From: Paraspadella gotoi
Lineage: Eukaryota > Chaetognatha
Assembly (NCBI GenBank): GCA_051294375.1
Contig: CM119263.1
Coordinates: 17,508,628 to 17,572,627 of the forward strand
DNA: 64,000 nucleotides
Reading direction: 5' to 3'
Shown: positions 55,996 through 64,000 of the stretch, piece after piece
How positions within the stretch are numbered: position 1 is the first letter of the stretch
Layout of the letters: each line of letters starts with the position of its first letter
Made by a program: the position numbers and the translations under genes
Notes under the pieces: generated by a model
Databases searched by the model: none
The model's input: only the letters and a program-made list of their open reading frames with translations
Told to the model about the DNA's origin: nothing

Positions 55996-56763
55996 ATGGC
56001 GCTTTCCCGCATCCGCACGCCGACGGCAACGCCTCCTCGCGACCGTCCTCGCCGCGACGCCATTTCGACTCCTGAAATCGAGACTCGCAACAGCAGCGTG
56101 GCGATCATTGACGACGACGCAGCGGCCGACGCTGCCAGCGACGCCACCTCGGACGGAGTCAAGCGTCGACTCAAAAAAGCCAAGGAAAATCCGCTGCGTC
56201 TGCATCGCGGGCAGCGGCTGCAGGCGAAGCGGAAGAAAATCCGCGGCTGCGACGACGACGACGACGATGAGGATAGCCGACGTTCTTGTCAATACGACGA
56301 CGACAACGACAGCAACAGATTCTCCCAAGACGGCAGCAACCGGCGCTCGCAAGACGGCGATTACGACAATGAAGACATCGACGACATCATCGAGCGCCTT
56401 AAACCGGAAGCGGATCAGCGTCCTCGTTCCGCGTCACCCGACATCGCGGCGCGGCGCTGGAGGACGCCGGTCGACGCTGCCGCGTTGGAAAAGGCGCTAC
56501 AACTGGAACATTCTCTTCGAGGGACGACTTCCACAGTGTCGTCCTCGTCGTCGTCGCGGGCGTCGTCGTCGTCGTCGTCGTTGGAGCGACTGCCAGTCAA
56601 CAGCGACGTCGACGCGTCGGTCATCGACGAACACAGAATCCTTTATTTGGGGAAGAAGGAAAAACGACTCAGGAAAAGCAAAAGCAAAAGCAAAAACAAA
56701 AGCAAAAGCGATGAAAATGGACAGACGTTTGAACGGCATAAGAGTGAGAAGAGAGGAGAGTGA
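55996..56763 (+). CDS. single-exon disordered basic/acidic protein, unrecognised
   Basis: Open frame of 255 codons starting in CCCGCCATGG, a good Kozak context, and ending at TGA just before a (GA)n repeat. The product begins ALSRIRTPTATPPRDRPR, has an acidic/Ser middle (DDDDDDEDSRRSCQYDDDN), a possible short helix DAAALEKALQLEHSLRG, a poly-Ser stretch from (TCG)n, and a Lys/Ser-rich tail (KSKSKSKNKSKS). No domain recognised. It lies about 930 bases from, and divergent to, the minus-strand XKR gene, so a shared promoter region is possible. GC-rich codons contrast with the AT-rich flanks, which supports real coding, but triplet repeats inflate such frames. Confidence 0.5.
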   Translation: MALSRIRTPTATPPRDRPRRDAISTPEIETRNSSVAIIDDDAAADAASDATSDGVKRRLKKAKENPLRLHRGQRLQAKRKKIRGCDDDDDDEDSRRSCQYDDDNDSNRFSQDGSNRRSQDGDYDNEDIDDIIERLKPEADQRPRSASPDIAARRWRTPVDAAALEKALQLEHSLRGTTSTVSSSSSSRASSSSSSLERLPVNSDVDASVIDEHRILYLGKKEKRLRKSKSKSKNKSKSDENGQTFERHKSEKRGE

Positions 56764-56822
56764 GAGAGAGAGAGTTAGAAGAGAGAGATAAGAAGAAAGA
56801 GGTAAAGAAGAGAAGATAGAAG

Positions 56823-56881
<59 letters not shown>

Positions 56882-57010
56882 AAGAGGGAGAGAGAGAGAG
56901 AGAGAGACGATTACGATTACGATTACGATTAAAATATTTTTTTCATGTAAAACTTTTTAAAATATATTTTGTTTTTCACCCTGATCGATTTTTGCTTCTT
57001 TTTTTCTAGC

Positions 57011-57045
<35 letters not shown>

Positions 57046-57548
57046 TCCGGTAGACAAGCATTTATTAACGTTCATTGAGCCAAATTGAGAAGAATTTCCC
57101 TTTCGTACGAACTGTCTGTTAAATTCATTATCTGAGTTCTCAAAATTTGGACCAAAGCCCAAAGGAGTGGGAGGGGGAATTTTATCCTTTCTCTCTTCTT
57201 ACTCCGCCTTCTCGTTCGCCCCAACAAAAAGGCCCCTGATTTTTTTTTTTTAGTTTGTTTATAAACCTTTTTTTTTCCACGAAAGTTTCAATTTCACTAA
57301 CAAATTCATTCAAATATATATTTTTTTTTAAAAATAGTAAATCGCATCTTCTCCACCTCTCGCTTTTTCTCCAAACAACTTGTCTCCACGCCTCTCTCTC
57401 TCTTCCCTCTTCCCTCACCCCTCCTTTCCCTCGCCTGCGTCTGAAATAAAAAAAAAAACCCAACCAGTCCACTCTACCCTACCTTCGAGATTGAACCCCC
57501 TCGCCCGATCCACCCTTACCCTCCCCCACCTCACCTCCTCTCCCGCCG
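56764..57548. other. (GA)n, T-run and pyrimidine-rich spacer
   Basis: (GA)n at 56,764-56,908, a GATTAC hexamer array at 56,908-56,930 and a 30-base T run at 57,011-57,039. No gene recognised. Confidence 0.5.
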
Positions 57549-57669
57549 ATGGAATTCCTCCCCTCCCATCGAACCCTCAACGGCCTCAAAGTGGAGGAGC
57601 GGCGCCGTTGCACGCCGCGCAGCCCCATGAGGTTGCGCAAGTCGGGCATCATCGTGGTCGGGTGCGACG
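57549..57669 (+). CDS. possible unc-13 linker exon or alternative first exon
   Basis: Open frame MEFLPSHRTLNGLKVEERRR followed by CTPRSPMRLRKSGIIVVGCD, ending at a good donor GCGAC|GTAAGT in phase 0. An acceptor-like CTCAAAG lies inside at about 57588, so the exon could be internal (starting at EERRR) or begin at the ATG as an alternative promoter exon. RKSGIIVVGCD loosely resembles the hydrophobic segment between the calmodulin site and C1 in Munc13. Its phases do not match the neighbouring exons directly, so a missing exon, an indel or a separate isoform must be assumed. Flanks are pyrimidine-rich and otherwise featureless. Confidence 0.35.
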
Positions 57670-58899
57670 TAAGTCTCCAACGATAGAGTGGCGCGAGGGG
57701 GCGTGGCTCGAGTGTGAAGGGGCGTGACTGAGATCTTAGGGGGGGCGTCGGACGGAGGCGGAGCCTTGATTTAAATGAGCGCTGATTGCAATGTGGGTTT
57801 GGGGGAATCGAGGCGTTGAAGTTGTATTACGGGAGATGGATTCGGATTGCTTCCCACTTTTTTAGATGAGTCGGGCCACGGCGTTGAGTTTACTCATTGT
57901 ACACTTAACAATCTAAATATGTCTTTACGTTTTTAAACGTAGTGAATTTTTTAATCATTTACAAAATGATGCGTATGAACTAAGAAAGGGGATGCCGTTG
58001 TTAATTTTAATACAAAAAATACGTCTCTTATACTCCTTTTCCCTTTTTTTCTTTTTTTTTTCTTTTTTCGTTGTTTTCTTTGTCCAACCAAAGAATTATA
58101 AATCCCATGGTGATAAGTACTTCACAGTAACAACAACAACGAGGTTAAGAAATCAACCCCAAAAAAAAAAATTTCTTGTCTGCAACCACCATCCATCATA
58201 AAGACAATCGTGTTAATGGCCTCAGAATTAATGGCATTGTCTGTCTCTTTCCGAGTTCATGCAATATTTTTGCCAATGACGGAAAAAACGAATTTCTTAT
58301 TCTCGCTCTCTCCAACTATTTATCTCTCTCTGACGTATTGAACAAACAGTGAGGCTACAGGGTACAAACCCTATGCTAAAGGGAGTATACTTTATAGTCA
58401 ATACAGAAACGTTAGCGAAGAGCCTTTCATCGTGTGAGAGGCTGAAATGTCTCAATGTGCAAGAAACTCACAAAACACACGAATCGCTTGAGATTCATTA
58501 ATCCGATTTTTGCTTTTACCTTTGATCCTCTTGAAAGAAATAGTTTTTTCCGGTAGTCTCTCTCTCTCTCCGTTTCGCTATGTTACTTGATCTGTCTATT
58601 CGCTTTTGTGTCTGCTCTCTCTACTCTCTGTCGATCCTCTCGTATCTCTCTCTCTCGTCTGCTCTCTCTCTCTCTCTCTCTCTTTATTTCTCTTCTTCTC
58701 GCTCTCTCGCTTTCTCTTTCTATCTATTCCTCTAATTTTTTCTTTAGACTTCTTCTTTCTTCTTTCTTTCTTATACTCGGCCCATAAATCCGCTCCAAGA
58801 AAAAGCCCAGTTTTTATGGGCACAGGTCTAGCTGAGCCATCCATGGGCGGAACCAATGGGTGGAACCCAAGGGCCTCTTGGAAGACAGAGTAAGAGAAA

Positions 58900-59042
58900 A
58901 AAAAGAAAGAAAGAAAGAAAGAAAGATAGAAAGAAAAAATATGGAAAGACAAAAGAAAAAAAAATAGAAAGATAGACTTAAAATTGAAAAAAGAATGAAA
59001 GAAAAATATACAGAATAAAGAAAGAAAGAAAGAAAGAAAGGA

Positions 59043-59078
<36 letters not shown>

Positions 59079-59098
59079 AGGAAAGAAGGAAAGAAGGA

Positions 59099-59142
<44 letters not shown>

Positions 59143-59150
59143 AGGATGGA
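58900..59150. repeat. (AAAG)n tetranucleotide repeat
   Basis: GAAA units with GGAA interruptions over about 250 bases. The 255-codon minus-strand frame through it is Phe/Leu/Ser low complexity and not a gene. Confidence 0.95.
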
Positions 59151-59240
59151 AGTAAAGAATTGGAACAGACCGACCGCTAGAATTTCCCTGTCGATGACAA
59201 AAGGAGGAGAAAAACGATGATTTATATGAGAGAGAGAGAG

Positions 59241-59265
59241 NNNNNNNNNNNNNNNNNNNNNNNNN
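59241..59265. other. assembly gap (25 N)
   Basis: Twenty-five N in a (GA)n tract. No duplicated sequence was noticed on its two sides, unlike the gap at 24720. Confidence 0.99.
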
Positions 59266-59951
59266 GAGAGAGAGAAGAGAGAGAGAGAGGAACAGAGACC
59301 TGAGAAAATGTGTTCTAGGAATATTCTAACTTTGAACGTGTACCTTACCATTTCAAGCCTCACTTACCCGTCACGGGACTTTTCGGCAATATTATGTGAG
59401 CTTGATAAATTTAAATAATAATATAATGTAAGATTACTAAAATAGAGAGAGGAGATTGGCTCGTTTTTTTGCCGAGAGTGGGAGTCCACCGATCGATTCG
59501 ACTTCATGACCCATGACCCAATGACCCTTCTACTTTCCCTTCACCCCCCTTCCAATCCCCTCCACTCCTCCCCCCCCCCCCCACAATCTGGCCGTTTGAT
59601 CGGTTGACGAACGACCAACCGCGCGCCTGGCGGACGGCCGGCGTACACCTTACTTTCACTACCGGCGCTTTCATACGACTCAGGCACCGGAACTCATCAT
59701 TAAACTCGAGCGGAAGGGACAAGAGCATCCCATTGTGTCAGCGACTTTGGTGAGGCTTTCGAACCAATCGAATACAGCGGAAAGAAGGAAAACCATCTCC
59801 CATTGGTTCAGTGACTGACTCTTCCCATTCGTCACTCTTTCTGCTAAACAAAATTTCATGCTCTCGAAAAAATTAGGAATTTTTTAAAATCAAAATACAA
59901 TGAAAAAAAAGAATTCCCCGAATTTTTGTGTTAAGTGATCTGTAAGTTTTA

Positions 59952-60934
59952 CATGGTGAAAATTTTACATAGCGCGGTAGAAAATACGCTTCATTTGGCA
60001 AACGCAGTGGTTATATTTCGGAGTTGATTTTTAAAAAATTAGTTTAGTAGAAACGTATTAAAGTCATTTATGTTTCAATTTTATAGTTGACGTTAAGATA
60101 TGCCTTGACATGAGTGGAGAAGTTGGGCTTGTAAAATTGGGTTTGCATTTGATATAACTTACTTTATTTAGATTAAATTTTTTCTGCTGACTTTGCAGAA
60201 AGTTTTGTCTGAGAAAGTTTGATATCAAAATATTTAATATTAATTTATCTATCTGAAAGCCCTTTCAATCTAAAGAGAATGACATACTTACAAATACTGT
60301 AGGTATAGAAATTTAACTCGGCCTCAGCTTTAATTTAATTAGGATACTCAAAAACAACAAGACATCTTTCCAAAAAATCAATAGCTTGAGGGTAAAATTT
60401 AGGATTTTTATCAAATGAATATGCGCTATCTTAAATCTTCTTTTTTTTCAGGCTCTTTCATGATACCTTTTATATAAGAAATAATATTTATGTATATTAA
60501 ATTAATTTAAACTAGGTCATATTTTTAAACAAAGATTTAAAACATTTTAGATAATTAACTTTTTGATATTAATTGAACCAAGGTAGGGCAGGCTTAATTT
60601 TTAATATTAGAGGCTTTCGTAAGTATAATCATCTCTTCATTTTTTAAGGGCTTTCTGAGGAATATAATATTGTTAATATCCTAATAAATATTTGTTAAAA
60701 AAATACTAAAGTTGAAAAAAAGAATTTAAAATACGGTAGGAAAATGAACGATTTAAGCAAGCCAACTTTCTCCAATTATTGTCAAGGCATATTCTTAACT
60801 GATTCAATATAAATTGAACACATAAATGACTTTAATAGTTTCTACTCAACTAATTTTTAAAAGTCAAAAAGAAATAACCAACTGGTTTGGCAAATGACAA
60901 GCATTTTTTTCGGCGCTTGTAAAATTGGTCACTG
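59952..60934. mobile_element. MITE-like element with ~180-bp terminal inverted repeats
   Basis: 59952-60131 and 60758-60934 are inverted repeats sharing AATTTTACA, CATTTGGCAAAC, AGTAGAAAC, ATTAAAGTCATTTATG and ATATGCCTTGACA with many small differences. The right end reads GGTCACTG, i.e. CAGTGACC inward, as in several DNA transposon families including hAT. No open frame lies in the ~625-base AT-rich interior. Target-site duplications are not convincing. The divergence between arms suggests an old non-autonomous DNA transposon. Confidence 0.6.
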
Positions 60935-61168
60935 TATGTTCGCATCTGTAAATAGTTCTTTATAAAGAAAAGAAAGAGGAAACCTAAAATTCTAATAACA
61001 AATTAAAATCGGTCGTTCACGACCTTCCCTTGACTACAAGAGTTTTACGATGGCGAGCTTCCTGGTAATTTGTGAAAATATAGAAAGATTTTTTTAATCG
61101 GGTTTTCGTCATTTTTTTATAGTTTATTCTCTCTTTTTACTATTTGTTCCTCTTTCCTCTCTCTTTCT

Positions 61169-61210
<42 letters not shown>

Positions 61211-62691
61211 CTCTCACTCTCTCTTTTTCTCTTTTCTCTCTTTCTCTCTCTCCTTTTCTCCATCTCTCTCTTCTTTCTCTCTCTCTCTCTCTTTCTCTCT
61301 CTCCTTCTCTCTCTCCTTCTCCATCTCTTTCTCTCTCTCTCTCTTTCTCTCTCTCTTATCTCTCTCTTTCTTTCATTCTCTAATCGTAATCATAAATCGT
61401 TATGCAATCCAATTCATTTTCTCCAATCATCTCTCTTCACGACGTTTTTTTCGTGTCCAGGTTTTAAAGGTACTGTCTTATAAAGGGCTGCTTGCAAAAC
61501 GCCCACGTAACTGACCCAGCATATATTTTTTTATTTGAACTTCACTTTTGATTTGTAGAGAATTAAACACTGGATTTAAATACTTTTAACTAACTTTTTT
61601 TATAAAAATCAGTTTTGTCTTAGCTTTTGAAAATAAATCATGGGTTGGTTCAATTCTTTGTCACTACTTTAAAAAAATTGGATATGCCTGCATTATATTT
61701 TCAAGTATTGACAAGTAATTAATCGCTATAGGCTATATGGCTAAAATGCTATATAGCTATATAGCTTTGCTTGAAAGTAGCCTCTCTCGGGCAGATGCTA
61801 GTTCTTTTTAGATAAGAATTTAAACAACAGCACCGCACACTTTTTATGTTTTCGGTTATGTTCCAAAACTTGTTCTAAAATAACCTAAGCATGTCTTTTC
61901 TTCACCAAAGTTTTTTTTATTTTCAATATTTCAAAAAAATATTTACCAGAATAATTTTACTTTTTTTACTAAACCTTCCTTAGTAATATCAATTGATGTT
62001 AAAAAATTTTAAACTATAAAATTATAAATGTTGTATCTATTACACATTTAGATTAAGCTGTGTTTGATATTTTAGAAACGTTAATACCGCAAGAAGAACT
62101 TAAAAACTTATCTGAAATTTAAGTATATTTATTCATTTTATTACGAACCAGAGAGCAAATTGAGGGTTATATTGCTTCCTTTAAGTCTTAAGATGAGTAA
62201 GTTTTAAGTGGGTTTCATTTTAATGGTTAAAATACTATTATGCATGTTATGATAATTAGATCTCATGTTAAAAATTATGATAAAATATCCACACCAAAAA
62301 AAAACAATGCCTATTTATCTACATAAGCTCGGAAACAAAAAACACAAATAAAAAAACTTTTACCCATTCAAATTTTTTCGTTGCATAATATTTCTTTAGA
62401 AATTTTCCAAATTATTTTTAACCTTCGTTTTTTATCAAATTTTTTTTTTCTTCCGAAAATTCTCTTTAAAATTTCCACATCCACTCTCTACGCATTCGCT
62501 TCCATCTCACTTCCATCACTTTCAACACGCCACCCCATCATCTATTGACTCGCAACATCCCATCAACCTCAACCCCATCATAATCGCCCGATTTCTAAAA
62601 CGGCTCCGACTTCACCGTCGCCCCGGATCATTCATCCCATTCTCCTCCGCCTTTTCCTTCAAACGCTGCTCCGTTCCTTCCTCGCGAACAG

Positions 62692-62768
62692 ACGATGGCT
62701 GCTACGAGAAAAAACGTTGGGTTCCATCGGCCATGGTGGCGCGAGCTTCACTCAACGACGAAGAGTTG
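62692..62768 (+). CDS. unc-13: unc-13 exon immediately before C1
   Basis: A 77-base exon, acceptor CGCGAACAG, donor GAGTTG|GTGAGT. It enters in phase 1 and leaves in phase 0. The product reads DGCYEKKRWVPSAMVARAS then LNDEEL and continues in the next exon as [10 protein letters not shown]. The string S-x-LN-[DN][18 protein letters not shown] is characteristic of Unc13 family members just N-terminal of the C1 domain. The upstream exon that should supply phase 1 is not clearly identified. Confidence 0.8.
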
Positions 62769-62937
62769 GTGAGTGAGGACGCGGGTAGGGATCCTTGGGT
62801 GAGGAATGACTGAAGTCAATTTGGAGAACGAGATGGGCCAGGTATAACCAGGCGATGGTAAGTAATGATTGACGGAGGGGAGAAAGTAATGTGGCTTAGA
62901 GGGGTCAACCACAAGGTCCATATTCTTTTTTTCTTTC

Positions 62938-62984
62938 ATCTCTCTCTCTCTCTCTCTTCTCTCTTCTCTCTCTCTCTCTCTCTT

Positions 62985-63031
<47 letters not shown>
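62938..63031 (+). repeat. (CT)n microsatellite upstream of the C1 exon
   Basis: About 94 bases of CT ending 24 bases before the acceptor of the C1 exon, so it overlaps the region where branch point and polypyrimidine tract lie. Confidence 0.95.
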
Positions 63032-63038
<7 letters not shown>

Positions 63039-63055
63039 AACTCTACCCACCGCAG

Positions 63056-63275
63056 AAAATGCACGTCTACAAAAAGACTCTGCAGGCGTTGATCTACCCC
63101 ATTTCAAGCACCACGCCCACAACTTCGTGGTGTGGACGGCGACGTCGCCGACCTATTTGTTACGAGTGCGAGGGCCTGTTGTGGGGAGTCGCCAGGCAGG
63201 GAGTGAGGTGCACGGAGTGCGGTGTCAAGTGCCACGAAAAATGCAAGGATCTACTCAACGCCGATTGCCTGCAAC
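63056..63275 (+). CDS. unc-13: unc-13 C1 domain exon (contains two compensating indels)
   Basis: Exon of 220 bases, acceptor CCACCGCAG, donor GCAAC|GTGAGT. It reads [20 protein letters not shown], then [20 protein letters not shown] and [19 protein letters not shown]. This is the diacylglycerol/phorbol-ester-binding C1 zinc finger of Unc13, which recruits the protein to the presynaptic membrane; most Cys ligands and the second His are present. As written, the frame between TTP and CYEC is nonsense ([13 protein letters not shown]) and removes the first His ligand. In the +1 frame the same bases read [13 protein letters not shown], as the family requires. A missing C after ACGCCC and an extra T in ACCTATTTGT explain it. 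The (CT)n repeat upstream of the acceptor ends 30 bases before the exon. Confidence 0.92.
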
Positions 63276-63408
63276 GTGAGTGTATAGTATAATTTTTTTT
63301 TTCCAACATATGAGAAAAAAAAGAAAGAGAATACAAAAAAAACAACACCTGCCGATAAAGTTGCTTTTTCTGTTGGTAAATCTGAAATTTTTTTTTTTAA
63401 ATCGCCAG

Positions 63409-63529
63409 GCGCCGCCGAAAAAAGCTCAAAACACGGCGCAGAAGACAAAACTCAAAACATCATTTCAGCGATGAAAGAAAGAATGAAAGTCCGAGAGAGA
63501 AACAAGCCCGAAATTTTTGAACTAATCAG
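63409..63529 (+). CDS. unc-13: unc-13 post-C1 linker exon
   Basis: Exon of 121 bases following AAATCGCCAG. The split Arg codon C|GC joins it to the C1 exon. It reads [19 protein letters not shown], then [20 protein letters not shown] and I, ending in phase 2 before GTACGG. This highly conserved stretch directly follows C1 in Unc13 proteins and precedes the C2B domain. The version seen ([18 protein letters not shown]) is intermediate between insect and vertebrate forms, supporting a protostome origin. The remaining exons lie beyond the window; 63530-64000 appears intronic (T-rich, no convincing exon). Confidence 0.9.
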
Positions 63530-64000
63530 GTACGGATAAGTTTCAGCTTTTCTTCTTTTCCTCCTTTCTCTCCTCCCTTCCTCCCTTTCTTCCTTTTCTC
63601 CCGAGTTCCATCCTTTCTTTATCTTTTTGAGGCTCTCGCTTTTATCTTTGTCTTTCTCTAATCGATTTAAGTGTAAAAATTGTCAATTCTATTCTTTAGT
63701 AACACATTGCAGATTGTGCAATGGAATATGAATAATCCATTAAATACTTCTCTATCTCATTTCCCTCTCTTTTAAAAAAAAAATGCTTCAATGGAATCTT
63801 TTGTTGATTATTTTTATTTTTTTTTTTTTTTTTTTTTCTTTGAAACCAAACGAGGTTTTCGCTTTCGATTAAGTTCGATTCTCAGTTTCAACGCATTATT
63901 CATAAACTCGCTCATTTTTGTTGCCCTCTTGAGATTAAAAAAAAAATTGTATTAGAATAAATTTAACATGGACTTAAAAATGGGTGAACCGTTTTACTCC

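Larger units (their letters stand above)
57670..62691 (+). other. unc-13 intron before the pre-C1 exon
   Basis: Mostly AT-rich. It contains (CT)n at 58,660-58,683, a (AAAG)n array (58,905-59,150), the N gap, a CpG-rich patch at 59,590-59,700, the MITE (59,952-60,934), (CT)n-rich DNA (61,155-61,375) and a GCTATATAGC palindrome group near 61,748. No exon is convincing. Confidence 0.5.

Noticed and set aside
58800-58895. Compact CCATGGGC/AACCAATGGG region suspected of being a tRNA or SINE
   Set aside because: It does not fold into a tRNA cloverleaf by eye and has no clear A and B boxes; left unassigned.
58596-59363. 255-codon minus-strand frame
   Set aside because: Built on (AAAG)n and (GA)n repeats and includes an N gap.
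63840-63880. Possible next unc-13 exon reading EVFAFD after AAACGAG
   Set aside because: The required phase (2) gives a different frame, a TAA follows at once in the attractive frame, and the acceptor is poor. It is probably coincidence.

Overview
This window looks like nuclear DNA of an animal, most likely a protostome invertebrate. Coding exons are short, have GT-AG borders with consistent phases, and sit in kilobase introns crowded with (GA)n/(CT)n and other simple repeats. The strongest landmark is a C1 domain plus downstream linker near the right edge that reads as Unc13/Munc13. Most other long open frames are translations of (GA)n, (CT)n, (TTTC)n, (GAT)n or (ATT)n repeats and were not called.

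The backbone gene from about 22.8 kb to beyond the right edge is an unc-13 homologue on the + strand, long-isoform N-terminal part. Its exons encode Tyr/Asp-rich segments (22803-22926, with a second copy at 28417-28540, and 30137-30279), a Gly/Ser-rich segment (30568-30939), a Pro/Gln-rich segment (36312-36644), a Ser/Gln-rich segment (37669-37762), a His/Pro/Gly-rich segment (37980-38358) and a calmodulin-binding helix (38782-38946). After these come a possible linker or alternative first exon (57549-57669), the pre-C1 exon (62692-62768), the C1 exon (63056-63275) and the post-C1 exon (63409-63529). The C2B, MUN and C2C parts would lie past 64,000.

Other genes sit inside the large intron between the calmodulin-binding exon and the C1 exons. 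They are an XK-related (XKR) multipass membrane gene on + (40548-42631, six exons), an unrecognised seven-exon acidic/Ser-rich gene with a CxxC...CxxC motif on + (43758-46279), a second XKR paralogue on - (53331-55066, four exons), and a single-exon disordered-protein ORF on + (55996-56763) head-to-head with the second XKR gene. Weak minus-strand exons lie at 52609-53020.

The left 30 kb is mainly repeats and duplicated sequence: 1-2195 matches 5675-7885; 8258-15360 matches 15363-21420; 18630-24719 matches 24745-29765. Runs of N at 8044-8068, 16417-16426, 24720-24744 and 59241-59265 mark gaps. The last pair abuts a gap on both sides, so it looks like an uncollapsed overlap of two contig ends (haplotypes or noisy copies). 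Comparing copies exposes two insertions with empty-site alleles: a TRIM-like element (10032-10684) and a Penelope-like inverted-repeat element (23120-23655). A third element, a MITE with ~180-bp inverted repeats, lies at 59952-60934.

Base quality seems imperfect. Single-base indels at homopolymers break the C1 reading frame in a compensating way, shift the frame around the calmodulin-binding exon, disrupt the C-terminal tail of the first XKR gene, and remove a splice donor in one copy of a duplicated exon.
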